46,577 bases of DNA from an uncultured Geobacter sp. (GCA_903857795.1 CAIOGM010000004.1:1-46577), one strand, 5' to 3'; positions 17,970-26,952 are shown, numbered from the stretch's first letter. The notes: a model not told the origin generated them from the letters alone. A program made the numbers and translations.

Positions 17970-19019
17970 ATGTCGTTATCAACGGAAAAGAAAGTCGGCT
18001 TCTTCTTCATCGCGGGAGTCATCCTCCTGGGGGTCGTCCTGGAGTTGGGGGAGAAGTGGAATCCCTTTACGAAAAATGTCCCCTACCGGACCTACCTCTC
18101 CAGCACCACCGGGCTCAAGGTTGGAGATTCGGTTCGTCTGGCCGGGGTAGAGGTAGGAGCCATCAGGACGATCGGCCTGGATGGGGACAAGGTCCGGATC
18201 GACTTCGAGGTGAAACCGGGGACCGCCATCAAGGCTGATTCGGTGGCGACCCTGCGTCTCACCAACCTGTTGGGAGGGCAGTTCCTGGGGATCTCCTTCG
18301 GCAGCGGCGGCGCTCCGCTCCTCCCCGAGGGGGGGACCGTCAAGAGCCGGGATGTGGCCAATATCGACATCATCGTCGACAACGTGAGCGATCTGACCAA
18401 GGACGCCAAGCTCCTCATCACCGACCTGAACCGGAACCAGAACGACATCATGGGGAAACTTTCGTCGGTCCTGGACGAAAACCGGGGGAGCATCAAGGGC
18501 TCTCTGGCAAACATCGACCAGATCACCAGGAAGATCGACCGGGGCGACGGCTCCCTGGCGTTGCTCCTCAACGACCGGGCGCTCTACGCCAACGCCAGTG
18601 AGATGACCGCCAACCTGAGGAGTCTCTCCGGGAAGATCGAGCGGGGGGAGGGGAGCCTCGGCAAGCTCATGAAGGATGATGCTCTCTACGACAATGCCAG
18701 GACAGCCATGGCGGGGCTCAACGATGGGGCAAAGGAGATCACCGCCATCGCCGCCAAGCTCAACCGGGGGGAGGGGAGCCTGGGGAAGCTGATGAACGAC
18801 GACTCCCTCTACCTGGAGGCCCGGGATGCCTCCAAAAATGTGAAGGAGATCGCCGCCAAGATCAATTCGGGTGAGGGGACCATCGGCAAGCTCGTGAACG
18901 ACGACAAGCTCTACCTGGAGGCCACGGCCGCCCTCAAGAAGACCGAAAAGGCGATGGACGGTCTGGCCGATACCGGTCCCATCTCGGTGCTCGGCAGCAT
19001 CATCGGGACCCTCTTCTGA
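17970..19019 (+). CDS. mlaD: MlaD/MCE-domain lipid-transport protein with repeated tail
   Basis: 349 residues: one N-terminal membrane anchor (11-25), an MCE domain at about 38-115 (TGLKVGDSVRLAGVEVGAI), then a long C-terminal helical tail. The tail holds four copies of a unit like RGEGSLGKLMNDDSLY beginning near residues 189, 223, 264 and 298, spaced 34-41 residues. MCE proteins form hexamer rings that bind lipids in the periplasm and dock on MlaE; tails of this kind can form the tube through which lipid passes. A GGAGG precedes the ATG. Next to mlaE but with no mlaF, mlaB or mlaC nearby. Confidence 0.9.
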   Translation: MSLSTEKKVGFFFIAGVILLGVVLELGEKWNPFTKNVPYRTYLSSTTGLKVGDSVRLAGVEVGAIRTIGLDGDKVRIDFEVKPGTAIKADSVATLRLTNLLGGQFLGISFGSGGAPLLPEGGTVKSRDVANIDIIVDNVSDLTKDAKLLITDLNRNQNDIMGKLSSVLDENRGSIKGSLANIDQITRKIDRGDGSLALLLNDRALYANASEMTANLRSLSGKIERGEGSLGKLMKDDALYDNARTAMAGLNDGAKEITAIAAKLNRGEGSLGKLMNDDSLYLEARDASKNVKEIAAKINSGEGTIGKLVNDDKLYLEATAALKKTEKAMDGLADTGPISVLGSIIGTLF

Positions 19020-19024
19020 CCAGG

Positions 19025-19924
19025 GTGAGCGCTCTGCTTGACATCGCGGTGGGGACCGTCTCTCTGCGCCCCTATGTCGGTGCGTTCTTCGCCGCCTATC
19101 TCCTGGCGGCGGTGCTCCACCTGGGGTGGCGGGCGGTCCTCTCATTCACCCTGGTCGGCTACCTGATCTCCTTCGCCTCGGAGGTCGCCTCCATCAACAC
19201 CGGGTTCCCCTACGGCTGGTACTATTACATCGACGCCACCAGCAACCGGGAGCTCTGGATCGCCGGCGTCCCCTTCTTCGACTCCCTCTCCTACGTCTTC
19301 CTCTCCTACTGCAGCTACAGCATGGCCCTGTTCATCCTCGCCCCTCTGCGCGGGTGGCGCTGGAACCTGGTCCCCCTGGAGAGCCGCGCCCTCAGGCGTT
19401 CCTTTTCCGTGCTTCTGGTCGGCTCCCTCCTCCAGGCCTATCTGGACATCATCATCGATCCTGTCTCGCTGCAGGGGCACCGCTGGTTTCTGGGGCAGAT
19501 CTACGGCTACCGGGAAGAGGGGCACCACTTCGGGGTCCCCCTCTCCAACTACCTGGGGTGGTGGCTCGTCAGTGCCGTGATGATCTTCGCCCTCCAACGG
19601 ATCTCTACCCGGGACAGCGGGGGGGATATGCCGGCAGGGGTCCGGCCGGTGACCGGGGGGGCGCTCCTCGGGCCGCTCCTCTACCTCTCGGTGATCGCCT
19701 TCAATCTGACCATGGCCTTCCTCATCGGCGAGACGACCATCGCCGTGACCGGCCTCTTCATCGTCTTTCTCCCCCTGATGCTGATGGCCGTCTCCCTGTT
19801 CCGCCGGACCAACCGGTACCATCCGGAGGAGCTGGCGGAGTCGCTGCGGGATTACCCCTGGCAGCCGACGCCGGAGAAGAGGGGCGTCACCCCCGGCGAT
19901 GGGACGGCAGCCGCCGCCCCATGA
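19025..19924 (+). CDS. Carotenoid biosynthesis (CruF/DUF422-type) membrane protein
   Basis: 299 residues, GTG start 5 bases after the mlaD stop. Seven or so membrane helices. Family features are the acidic-aromatic loop (SEVASINTGFPYGWYYYID) and the second one (LDIIIDPVSLQGHRWF). Members of this family hydrate carotenoid end groups (CruF, bisanhydrobacterioruberin hydratase). No crtB, crtI or other pigment gene lies nearby, so a true carotenoid substrate is not supported by the setting; a different prenyl lipid is possible. Its stop overlaps the next start (ATGA at 19921). Confidence 0.72.
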   Translation: MSALLDIAVGTVSLRPYVGAFFAAYLLAAVLHLGWRAVLSFTLVGYLISFASEVASINTGFPYGWYYYIDATSNRELWIAGVPFFDSLSYVFLSYCSYSMALFILAPLRGWRWNLVPLESRALRRSFSVLLVGSLLQAYLDIIIDPVSLQGHRWFLGQIYGYREEGHHFGVPLSNYLGWWLVSAVMIFALQRISTRDSGGDMPAGVRPVTGGALLGPLLYLSVIAFNLTMAFLIGETTIAVTGLFIVFLPLMLMAVSLFRRTNRYHPEELAESLRDYPWQPTPEKRGVTPGDGTAAAAP

Positions 19925-21495
19925 CTGAAGAGAAGGGTCCGGAGGGGACCACCGGAGGCGGCGCCGTCTGGGTCGGGCTGTTCAGGAACAGCGCCGTGGC
20001 GCTCCTCTGCCGGATCATCACCGCGCTCTCCGCCTTCTGCCTCATTCCGTTCATCATCGGCAGGGTGGGGATCGCCGGGTACGGGCTCTGGGAGACCATC
20101 GTCTCCCTGGGGAGTATCGTCTTCCTGCTGCAGAGCGTCATCAGCAGCACCCTGCTCTGGTGGATGTCCCAGGCCTACGGCCGGGGAGATCATGACGCCA
20201 TTCGCCGCTCCGCCGGGATCGGGCTGGCGTGCCTGGGGTTGATTCTTCTGGTGACGCTCCCCCCTGTCTGGCTCTTCCGTGAGCCGCTGGCCGCGTTCAT
20301 TCAGGTCCCTGCGGCGGAGCTGCCGGAGCTCTCCCGGCTCCTGGCGCTCTATCTGACGCTCTCCGTGGCCGGGGGCGTCACCGAGATTCTTGCCGCCATG
20401 GTCGCCGCCTCCCAGCGGATGGGGGAGGCTCAACTCATGCAGACCGTGGGGCGGGTGGCCAACTACGGCTGCGCCATCGCTCTGCTCCTTGCCGGGTACG
20501 GGCTGGGGAGCATGGTCATCGGTCAGGCCGTGGGGAGTTTGATCTATGGGGCGCTCCTGATCCGGACGCTCCGGCGACTCTATCCTGGGGTGCGGTTCTT
20601 CCCCCAGCTTCCTTCACGGGGTGAGGTGACGGCGCTCTACCGGTATGCGGGGTTCATGGCCATCGGCAGCAGCGCGTCGCTGTTGCGGGAGCAGACCGAC
20701 AAGATCATTCTCGCCGTGTATGCCTCTCCTACCTGGGTCGGCTATTACGGCATCGCCATCAGGTTGGCCATGCTCCTCCTGGACTTCAACCGGTTCTTCT
20801 TCCCGCCGTTCACCGCTGCCGCCGCGGCGCTCCATGCCCGGGGGGAGTGGGCGGAGCTCTGCGCCATCTACGGCCGGGTACTGCTCACGGTGGCCGTCTG
20901 TACGGGGATGGTCTTCATCGGGGTGATGGCGGGGTATGACCGGTTGATGCTGTTCTGGCTGGGGAACTCCTTTCCCCAGGTCACGGAGATCCTCCTGCTG
21001 CTGGTTCTCGGGAACTCCTTCTCGGTGATCCTGGCCGGACCGCAGAGCGCGCTCTGTCGGGGGATCGGTCGGGCAGGAATCGAGACCGGCTACGTGGTGG
21101 TGAGCATCGTGCTCAATCTGCTGGCCACCCTGCTGTTGGTCACCCTCATGGGCCCCCTGGGAACGGTCTATGCGTCTGCCGGGAGCAGCGTCGTTGGGGC
21201 GCTCCTCTTTGTCTGGCTCTTCCACCGGAATCTGAAGGTTCCGCTGCGGGCTCTGCTCACCGCCGTCTCTGCGTTCGCCCTGGCCCTGCCGGTGGCTGGG
21301 GCCTTGCGGTGGCTCTTCCTCATGGGAACGCTTCCCCAAGGGAGGAGCGCCGCGCTCCTGTCGCTCCTGGCCGGGACCGTGCCTGCCTGCCTCCTCTATA
21401 TGGGGCTCCTTCTCTTGGGCGGCATCGTGACGCGGAGAGAGCTGCGAGGTTTCATGGGAAGGGGAGGGGATGGGGCGCGAACGGCCCGGGGATGA
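19921..21495 (+). CDS. Wzx-type oligosaccharide flippase
   Basis: 524 residues from ATG 19921; a longer open frame exists upstream but only as a shadow of the preceding gene. About 12-14 membrane helices in the MATE/MVF polysaccharide-exporter arrangement, starting with FRNSAVALLCRIITALSAFCLIPFIIGRVGIAGYGLW, a classic opening of this family. Known role: flips undecaprenol-linked oligosaccharide across the inner membrane for O-antigen or exopolysaccharide assembly. It is followed by convergent glycosyltransferase genes that could make its substrate. No wzy polymerase was recognised. Confidence 0.85.
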   Translation: MTEEKGPEGTTGGGAVWVGLFRNSAVALLCRIITALSAFCLIPFIIGRVGIAGYGLWETIVSLGSIVFLLQSVISSTLLWWMSQAYGRGDHDAIRRSAGIGLACLGLILLVTLPPVWLFREPLAAFIQVPAAELPELSRLLALYLTLSVAGGVTEILAAMVAASQRMGEAQLMQTVGRVANYGCAIALLLAGYGLGSMVIGQAVGSLIYGALLIRTLRRLYPGVRFFPQLPSRGEVTALYRYAGFMAIGSSASLLREQTDKIILAVYASPTWVGYYGIAIRLAMLLLDFNRFFFPPFTAAAAALHARGEWAELCAIYGRVLLTVAVCTGMVFIGVMAGYDRLMLFWLGNSFPQVTEILLLLVLGNSFSVILAGPQSALCRGIGRAGIETGYVVVSIVLNLLATLLLVTLMGPLGTVYASAGSSVVGALLFVWLFHRNLKVPLRALLTAVSAFALALPVAGALRWLFLMGTLPQGRSAALLSLLAGTVPACLLYMGLLLLGGIVTRRELRGFMGRGGDGARTARG

Positions 21496-21507
21496 CGGGG
21501 GAGCGGG

Positions 21508-22698
21508 TTACTCGGTGACAACGAAATCCGGCCGTTCCCCGGCGCCACAGAGCCATCGATACAGGCGCACGGTTTTTTCCGCAGCGGATGGCCAGGTATA
21601 GCCCTCCTGGACAACTCTCCGGCCGCGCTGCCCCATGATGATGAGTCTCTCTGCGGGGAGGGGCAATGCTTGGGCCAACGCGTGCCGCAGCGCCTGGGCG
21701 CTGATGTCGACCCACCAGCCGCACTGTCTGGTGTTGAGCTCTTCCCACGGGGAGGCCGTGGTCGTAATGACGGGGACCCCCGCCGCAAGGCTTTCCAGGA
21801 TGACCAGCGGTGCGCCTTCGCTGTGAGACGGGAGAACGAAGAGTTCCGCAGCGGCAAAGGCGTCCTCCTTGAGGCGGTCGTAGAGCGGGCCGATTATTTT
21901 TATCTTCGCAGTCAGCTTATGCCGTTCCAGCAGCTGTTCAATCTCTGCCCTATGGTTGAACTCGTCTTCGCCGGCAATGAGCAGCAGCCACCCGGCGAAC
22001 GTCTCGCCCAGTGACTGTATTGCCTCGATCAGCAGAGGTAACCCTTTCTTGGGGGTGATCCGCGAGAGAAACAGCACGATGCGGGTATCGGTGCTCAGGT
22101 TAAACTGCCGCCTGAACCGTTCCGGGCAAGGGGGGACAGTACCGTGATTCGCTACCGCGCCATTGGGGATGACCGCAATGGGGTTCTTGAGTCCGAACCG
22201 ACGGAACCGCTCTACTTCCGATTGGGCCAGGGCATGAAGGCAGGAGGCGCTCTCGAGGTTGTCCCGCTGGTAGGCGGTCAGGGCGATCCGTTTCTTCAGC
22301 CGTGAATTGTTAAGCGCCCATTCGTCCAGGGAACCATGGGGGGCAATGATGGTGGGGAGACCATATTTCTTGCGGAGGATGTTCGTGGCAATGGAGCAGC
22401 TTGTCCAGAGACAGTGTTGATGGATGATGTCAAGGCCCCGCCCGTCGGGCCCGTACGCCGCCTTGATCATCCGGGGAGAAAACCAGAGCCTGCGTGAGCC
22501 GAATAACGGAAAACCGGATATCGCGCCGGTCGCCAGGCCGGCCTGTTGTGAAGCCCAGATGATCTCATCCTGTGAGTCGAAGCTCCAGATTCGCGCGTTG
22601 TTGCCGAGAATCCCCTGCTCTTTTACCAGGTTCAGGGCGACAGGGCCCAGGCCGTAGGACTCCTTGCCGACGAGCATGGTCGTGTGCAGGATGTTCAT
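21508..22698 (-). CDS. Glycosyltransferase family 4
   Basis: 396 residues with a GT-B two-domain fold: N-terminal acceptor half with IIAPHGSLDEWAL (about 139-151), linker VIPNG, then LFLSRITPKKGLPLLIEA and the donor-sugar motif SEGAPLVILESLAAGVPV with the EX7E pair. The APHG...W block is typical of WcaI/PelF-like polysaccharide transferases. Role: adds a sugar from a nucleotide donor to the lipid-linked repeat unit in the cytoplasm. It is translated from the same minus-strand transcript as the next gene; its ATG overlaps that gene's stop (ATGA at 22695-22698). Sugar and linkage are unknown. Confidence 0.88.
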   Translation of the reverse strand: MNILHTTMLVGKESYGLGPVALNLVKEQGILGNNARIWSFDSQDEIIWASQQAGLATGAISGFPLFGSRRLWFSPRMIKAAYGPDGRGLDIIHQHCLWTSCSIATNILRKKYGLPTIIAPHGSLDEWALNNSRLKKRIALTAYQRDNLESASCLHALAQSEVERFRRFGLKNPIAVIPNGAVANHGTVPPCPERFRRQFNLSTDTRIVLFLSRITPKKGLPLLIEAIQSLGETFAGWLLLIAGEDEFNHRAEIEQLLERHKLTAKIKIIGPLYDRLKEDAFAAAELFVLPSHSEGAPLVILESLAAGVPVITTTASPWEELNTRQCGWWVDISAQALRHALAQALPLPAERLIIMGQRGRRVVQEGYTWPSAAEKTVRLYRWLCGAGERPDFVVTE

Positions 22699-23819
22699 GG
22701 AGTGGAGACGGAACGTACCGCCTGCTCGAACGACTCTACCATTGACTGGATGGAGAACTCTCCCTCAATCTTCTGCACTCCGCGGGAACTCATGGCCGCC
22801 AGCCCCGCCTGGTTGCGCCACATCCTGACAAGCGTTGCCGCGAGATCGTCCGGGTCGTTGCCGGTGAACGAGCATCCGGTCACGCCGGGTTCGAAGACAA
22901 CGATCTCCGGGCTGTGGGGTTCACCCTCCGCCACCAGGAGCGGCACCCCGTAGGCCAGCGCATGTACGGCGCTCAGCCCCAGATACCCCGGTGAGACCGC
23001 CACCCAGCTGCTGTTGAAAAATGGGGCCAGGTCGGCTTCCTCGGTGAGTTTCCCGGTGAACTGCACCCGATCATGGATGCCGAGCTCTTGGGAAAGCCGC
23101 ATCAGGCTTTCGAGCTCCGGACCATCGCCGATCAGGGTAAGGCAGACGTCGGAAGGGAGTCCCGCCGTCGCGCGGGCAAAGCCGTGAAGGAGGAGCCCGA
23201 CCCGTTTTTCAGAAATGAGCCGCCCGGAACAGATGATGTTCGTGCGGAGGTCGTTCTCCCACGGATGGGAGAGGCGCCGGATGGTCCGGGTATCCAGTGA
23301 ATTTGCGGCGATGAATACATATCGTCGGGGCAGCCCCCAGGAGATAACCTCCCGGGCGCGGAGCTTGTCGTAGAAGATGTAGCCGTGCAGCAGCCTCGGG
23401 ATCCAGCTCCTCAGCTTACGAACGGGCCATGTCTGCCGGGAACCGATGCCGTGTCCCCAGAGCAGGATTTTCTTTCCCAGGAGTCGCCCAAACAGGCAGA
23501 GGCACAGGTTTGACAGGATCTGAGGGTCGGACTCCAGGATGAGAACGTCGATGTTCTTATCCCACGCCAGGCGGATCGCGCCCCTCTGCCAGACCCATCG
23601 GCCGCTCTTCCCCAGCCAGACATTTTCCAGGGGGAGATGCCGGATCCCGTCAGGGGCGACGCTCTGCAGGGAATCTCCGGGAAGGGCTGAACCGAAGGCG
23701 ACCGAGAAGCTGACGGAGCAGGAGTGGGTCAACGCGGTGTAGAACTGCTTCCGGTAGTGGGGGCAGATCCTTTGGAGCACAACAGCCCGCAACGTGGTAT
23801 GGTCATGGTCACCGGCCAT
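22695..23819 (-). CDS. Glycosyltransferase family 4 with altered EX7E site
   Basis: 374 residues, first gene of the minus-strand pair. GT-B features: SGRLISEKRVGLLLHGF, LTLIGDGPELESL, and the donor block SPGYLGLSAVHALAYGVPLLV. The usual EX7E acids are replaced by G and A/H (PGYLGLSAVHA), a variant seen in a sub-branch of GT4; either that branch uses another residue or the enzyme is unusual. Likely adds a sugar to the same polysaccharide as its neighbours. Divergent from the methyltransferase gene; 79 bases separate them and must hold both promoters. Only a weak ribosome-binding site is visible. Confidence 0.85.
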   Translation of the reverse strand: MAGDHDHTTLRAVVLQRICPHYRKQFYTALTHSCSVSFSVAFGSALPGDSLQSVAPDGIRHLPLENVWLGKSGRWVWQRGAIRLAWDKNIDVLILESDPQILSNLCLCLFGRLLGKKILLWGHGIGSRQTWPVRKLRSWIPRLLHGYIFYDKLRAREVISWGLPRRYVFIAANSLDTRTIRRLSHPWENDLRTNIICSGRLISEKRVGLLLHGFARATAGLPSDVCLTLIGDGPELESLMRLSQELGIHDRVQFTGKLTEEADLAPFFNSSWVAVSPGYLGLSAVHALAYGVPLLVAEGEPHSPEIVVFEPGVTGCSFTGNDPDDLAATLVRMWRNQAGLAAMSSRGVQKIEGEFSIQSMVESFEQAVRSVSTP

Positions 23820-23898
23820 CTGGAGTTCTCATGGGCGGTAGTGTACGCATCTTTCCAGCAAGAGACAAGTTCGTTTTTTCACCGGAGGCGGTACGCGG

Positions 23899-24696
23899 AT
23901 GGACAAAATCGAGTGGAAAAACAGCAGCTATGAGACGGTCGGTGGTGAACTGATACCTCAGGCCCAGACCCTTGGCGCCGGATATAATCAGGAGTCGGGG
24001 ATCAGCCGAAACTCACCGATGAAACTGCTGTTGAAACGGCTGCTCTGGCCTCTGGTCAATCTGCGCAATTATCTGGTGATAGACGGTTTCATCCAACGGG
24101 AAGCGGGGAGGCTGATCACCGGATACCTGACGGCGGGCTCGGTGTTTCTGGAAATCGGTTGTGGAGACATGAGCCTGAGAAAATATCTGCCGGAAAATTT
24201 CTGGTACAACGCCCTGGATCTCAATCTGTCGGATTTTCATATTCTCAGGGCTCTCGGGAGCAGGGAGAGAACCAACATTGTCGTGGCTTCGGCCACCGAG
24301 ATTCCTGCTTCCTCGAACGTTGCGTCACTGCTCGTCTCAACCGAAACATTCGAACATATTCCGGACATAGACAGGGCAGTGGACGAAATTCATAGAGTGG
24401 CAAAACCGGGTGCGGTGCTGATCTGCAGCATCCCCAACAACTACTGCCGCAAATATGAAGTCAAGGGGCCTCACCCCGGACATATTCAGGCGTGGAGTTA
24501 TGATGAATTCAAAGCATATATGGAAAAACGGAACTTCGAATTTATTGAAGGATTCATGAAGGGTAAATGGCTTCCCTTCCCCCTGTGGCTAACGAAGAGC
24601 TCTTACCAACTGCCGCTTTCATCGGTGTCGGAGAAAGACAATACAAATTTTTTCTATGTGTTTCGTGTCCGAAAAACCGGGACCATTGACCGGTAA
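23899..24696 (+). CDS. Class I SAM-dependent methyltransferase
   Basis: 265 residues. Motif I is SVFLEIGCGDMS (about 77-88), then the acidic strand end ALDLNLSD and the post-motif ASATEIPASSN and FEHIPDIDRAVDEIHRVAKPGAVLI, the type 11 methyltransferase arrangement. Genes of this sort in polysaccharide clusters methylate a sugar or cap the chain. GGAGGCGG precedes the ATG by about 8 bases. A short gap of 85 bases leads to the GT11-like gene. The first 40 residues are polar and weakly conserved; internal ATG at residue 41 (MKLLLKRLLWPL) is a possible alternative start. Substrate not known. Confidence 0.82.
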   Translation: MDKIEWKNSSYETVGGELIPQAQTLGAGYNQESGISRNSPMKLLLKRLLWPLVNLRNYLVIDGFIQREAGRLITGYLTAGSVFLEIGCGDMSLRKYLPENFWYNALDLNLSDFHILRALGSRERTNIVVASATEIPASSNVASLLVSTETFEHIPDIDRAVDEIHRVAKPGAVLICSIPNNYCRKYEVKGPHPGHIQAWSYDEFKAYMEKRNFEFIEGFMKGKWLPFPLWLTKSSYQLPLSSVSEKDNTNFFYVFRVRKTGTIDR

Positions 24697-24781
24697 AGCT
24701 TGACGGAAAATGCCGAGGCATGTCACTGTTGTTCCGCTAAATGCGCACTACTGGCGGGATGAGTGCCGGGAAAGGGAGAGG

Positions 24782-25687
24782 ATGAACAGTTCGGAAAAGG
24801 ATATTTACGGCTTTCCCCGGCTGGGACGAGGGGGCCTCGGTAATATGCTCATGTTATGGGCTGACTGTTATCTCTGGTGCCGTGACAACAATCTGAGAAT
24901 GATAGCTCCCTTCTGGAGAACGCTCCGCCTGGGACCTTATCTGCGCGGGGAGCGGGACAGACGCGCCTATCACCGGCTGTTTGCGGACTCGGGGCAGATA
25001 GCCGGCCTCTCCCGGCTGCTGGTGCTGCTGACTTCGAAGCGGGTTCGGTTTTCTGAATTGTTAGAGCCGGCGGCGCTCCCAGGGAAAACCGTGGTCGTCT
25101 TTGCCGCCGAGGTATGCTTCAGGGAGCTGTCGTTCTTTCGTCGCCTGGCGGGGAGGCAGGACGAGCTTCGGGCGGGCCTCGCCACCATGACCAGGCCCGA
25201 GTATCTCCCGACTCTCCGGGGCGGGCCGACCATCGGAATCCATGTCCGGCTGGGCGATTATCTCCCTTCAACGGAGGCCTCGCTCCCCGACGGCCACTAT
25301 CGCCTTGAACTCTCCTGGTATCGGGCGGCGCTCCGCGAGCTCCGGCGGGTCGCCGGGTCGTCGGTTGCCGCCGTGGTCTACTCCGACGGCGCCGACCATG
25401 AGCTGGGGGAGTTGCTCTCCGAGGAGAACGTGACCCGTTCCCTGGGGCGCTCTGCAGTCACCGATCTGCTGGAGCTCTCTGCTTCCGGGGCCGTCATCGC
25501 TTCCCGCTCCACCTTTTCCCTGTGGGGATCATTTCTTAGCCAGGCGCCCACCGTGTGGCATCCCGGGAGCCGGATTCTCACTGCGGTCGAGTCCGAGCTC
25601 CCCTTCGGGCTCGAACCCGAATGGGCGCCAGGCTGCCGGTTGCCGGCTCTCTTCACGGAGACAGTCAGGAAGCGTCTTCTCCCATGA
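24782..25687 (+). CDS. GT11-like (fucosyltransferase-type) glycosyltransferase
   Basis: 301 residues from ATG 24782. An in-frame ATG at 24710 adds 24 residues but the GT11 N-terminal block (GRGGLGNML) normally lies near the start, so I prefer 24782, though GGGAGAGG is unusually close to it. Features of alpha-1,2-fucosyltransferases: GGLGN, the nucleotide-binding HVRLGDYL (about 163-170), a later VYSDGADHE and ASRSTFSLWGSFLS near the C terminus. Likely adds fucose or a similar deoxysugar to the repeat unit. The stop overlaps the next start (ATGA at 25684). The start is the main uncertainty. Confidence 0.68.
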   Translation: MNSSEKDIYGFPRLGRGGLGNMLMLWADCYLWCRDNNLRMIAPFWRTLRLGPYLRGERDRRAYHRLFADSGQIAGLSRLLVLLTSKRVRFSELLEPAALPGKTVVVFAAEVCFRELSFFRRLAGRQDELRAGLATMTRPEYLPTLRGGPTIGIHVRLGDYLPSTEASLPDGHYRLELSWYRAALRELRRVAGSSVAAVVYSDGADHELGELLSEENVTRSLGRSAVTDLLELSASGAVIASRSTFSLWGSFLSQAPTVWHPGSRILTAVESELPFGLEPEWAPGCRLPALFTETVRKRLLP

Positions 25688-26913
25688 ACGTCGTGATCAT
25701 CACGCATATCTTCTGGCCCGAGTCGGAAGACTTCCGTAACCGGGCGTTGGCCGAGGAGCTGGTCCGGCGGGGGCACCGGGTCACGGTGATCGCACCGTTT
25801 CCCAACTACCCGTTGGGGCGAATCTATGACGGCTACCGGATGCGCTGGCGACAGTGGGAAGAGCTGGAGGGGATCAGGGTGCTCCGGCTCCCCCTCTACC
25901 CGGATCACAGCTCCTCCGGGTTCCGTCGGGCGCTGAACTACGGCTCTTTTACCCTGGCGGCCTCACTGCTCGGTCCGCTCCTGGTGAGGAGGCCCGATGT
26001 CATCTTCGTGCATGCGTCCCCCATGACCCTGGGGTTTCCCGCGGCGATCTTTCGACTCCTTTACGGAACTCCGATCCTGCTGGATGTGGTGGATCTCTGG
26101 CCCGACGCCGTGGCCGGGAGCGGCATGACGTCATCGCGGCTGGTCCTTGCCGCGGCTGGCGCCATCGCCCGGTTTGCCTACCGGGTCTCCAGCCGGATTA
26201 TCGCCCTTACGGAGGGATTCAGTGTCAGGCTCCGGGAGGCCGGAATCAGCGCCGAGCGGATCACCGTCATCCCCCCCTGGGCTGACCGGGCCGAATTTCA
26301 CCCGTCGGCTCCGGATCTCGATTTCTACAGGGAGCACGGACTCCAAGGCAAGAGCTGTATCATGCATGCGGGGAATATCGGCCCGTACCAGGACATCGCC
26401 AATGTGCTTGCGGCGGCGGAGCTGCTCCGGGACGATGATCGGCTTCTGTTTGTCTTCATCGGTAACGGTCAGCAGTTTGAGCTGATGAAGCGGCGGGCAG
26501 AGGAGCTGCGGTTGGATAATGTGCTGTTCGTGGGGAGGGTCCCTCGGGAGCGTCTTGCAGGGGTCCTCTCCCAGGCAGCGGCGCTCCTGGTGAGTATGTC
26601 CGACGATCCCTATCTGTCGATCAACCTCCCCAGCAAGCTGGCTGCCTACCTCGCCATGGAACGTCCCCTCGTCGCCGCCGCGGGAGGAGATGTCGCGGCT
26701 CTCATGGAAAAGCATCGCCTCGGACCGGTGGCGGAACCGGGGCGCCCGGCCTCCCTGGCCGCGGCGGTGAGAGAGCTTCTGGCCATGAGTGACGGGGAGC
26801 GGCGAGCGGCGGGGGAGCGGGCCGGGGAGCTCTTTAGCGGAAGTTTCGAGAAGGAACTCCTCCGGGACCGGTATATAGCGATTCTGGAAGAGCTGGCCGA
26901 GGCGCGCCGATGA
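25684..26913 (+). CDS. WbuB-like glycosyltransferase family 4
   Basis: 409 residues from ATG 25684; an open frame from 25555 is only a shadow of the previous gene. N terminus VVIITHIFWPESEDFRNRA and RRGHRVTVIAPFPNYP, then DVVDLWPDAVAGSG, VIPPWAD and the donor half with NIGPYQDIANVLAAAELL and INLPSKLAAYLAMERPLV mark the WbuB/WcaI group that builds O-antigen or colanic-acid-like polymers. In this group the EX7E motif is replaced by the LPSK...Y arrangement seen here. It ends the plus-strand polysaccharide segment; the following ABC-2 genes are on the other strand. Confidence 0.88.
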   Translation: MNVVIITHIFWPESEDFRNRALAEELVRRGHRVTVIAPFPNYPLGRIYDGYRMRWRQWEELEGIRVLRLPLYPDHSSSGFRRALNYGSFTLAASLLGPLLVRRPDVIFVHASPMTLGFPAAIFRLLYGTPILLDVVDLWPDAVAGSGMTSSRLVLAAAGAIARFAYRVSSRIIALTEGFSVRLREAGISAERITVIPPWADRAEFHPSAPDLDFYREHGLQGKSCIMHAGNIGPYQDIANVLAAAELLRDDDRLLFVFIGNGQQFELMKRRAEELRLDNVLFVGRVPRERLAGVLSQAAALLVSMSDDPYLSINLPSKLAAYLAMERPLVAAAGGDVAALMEKHRLGPVAEPGRPASLAAAVRELLAMSDGERRAAGERAGELFSGSFEKELLRDRYIAILEELAEARR

Positions 26914-26952
26914 TCCGCTTTCACCCCTCACACTCCACACTTCACTCTTTAC

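Noticed and set aside
19126-19920. N-terminal extension of the flippase frame
   Set aside because: It is a shadow of the carotenoid-type gene in another frame; similarity to flippases starts at 19921, which also overlaps the upstream stop.
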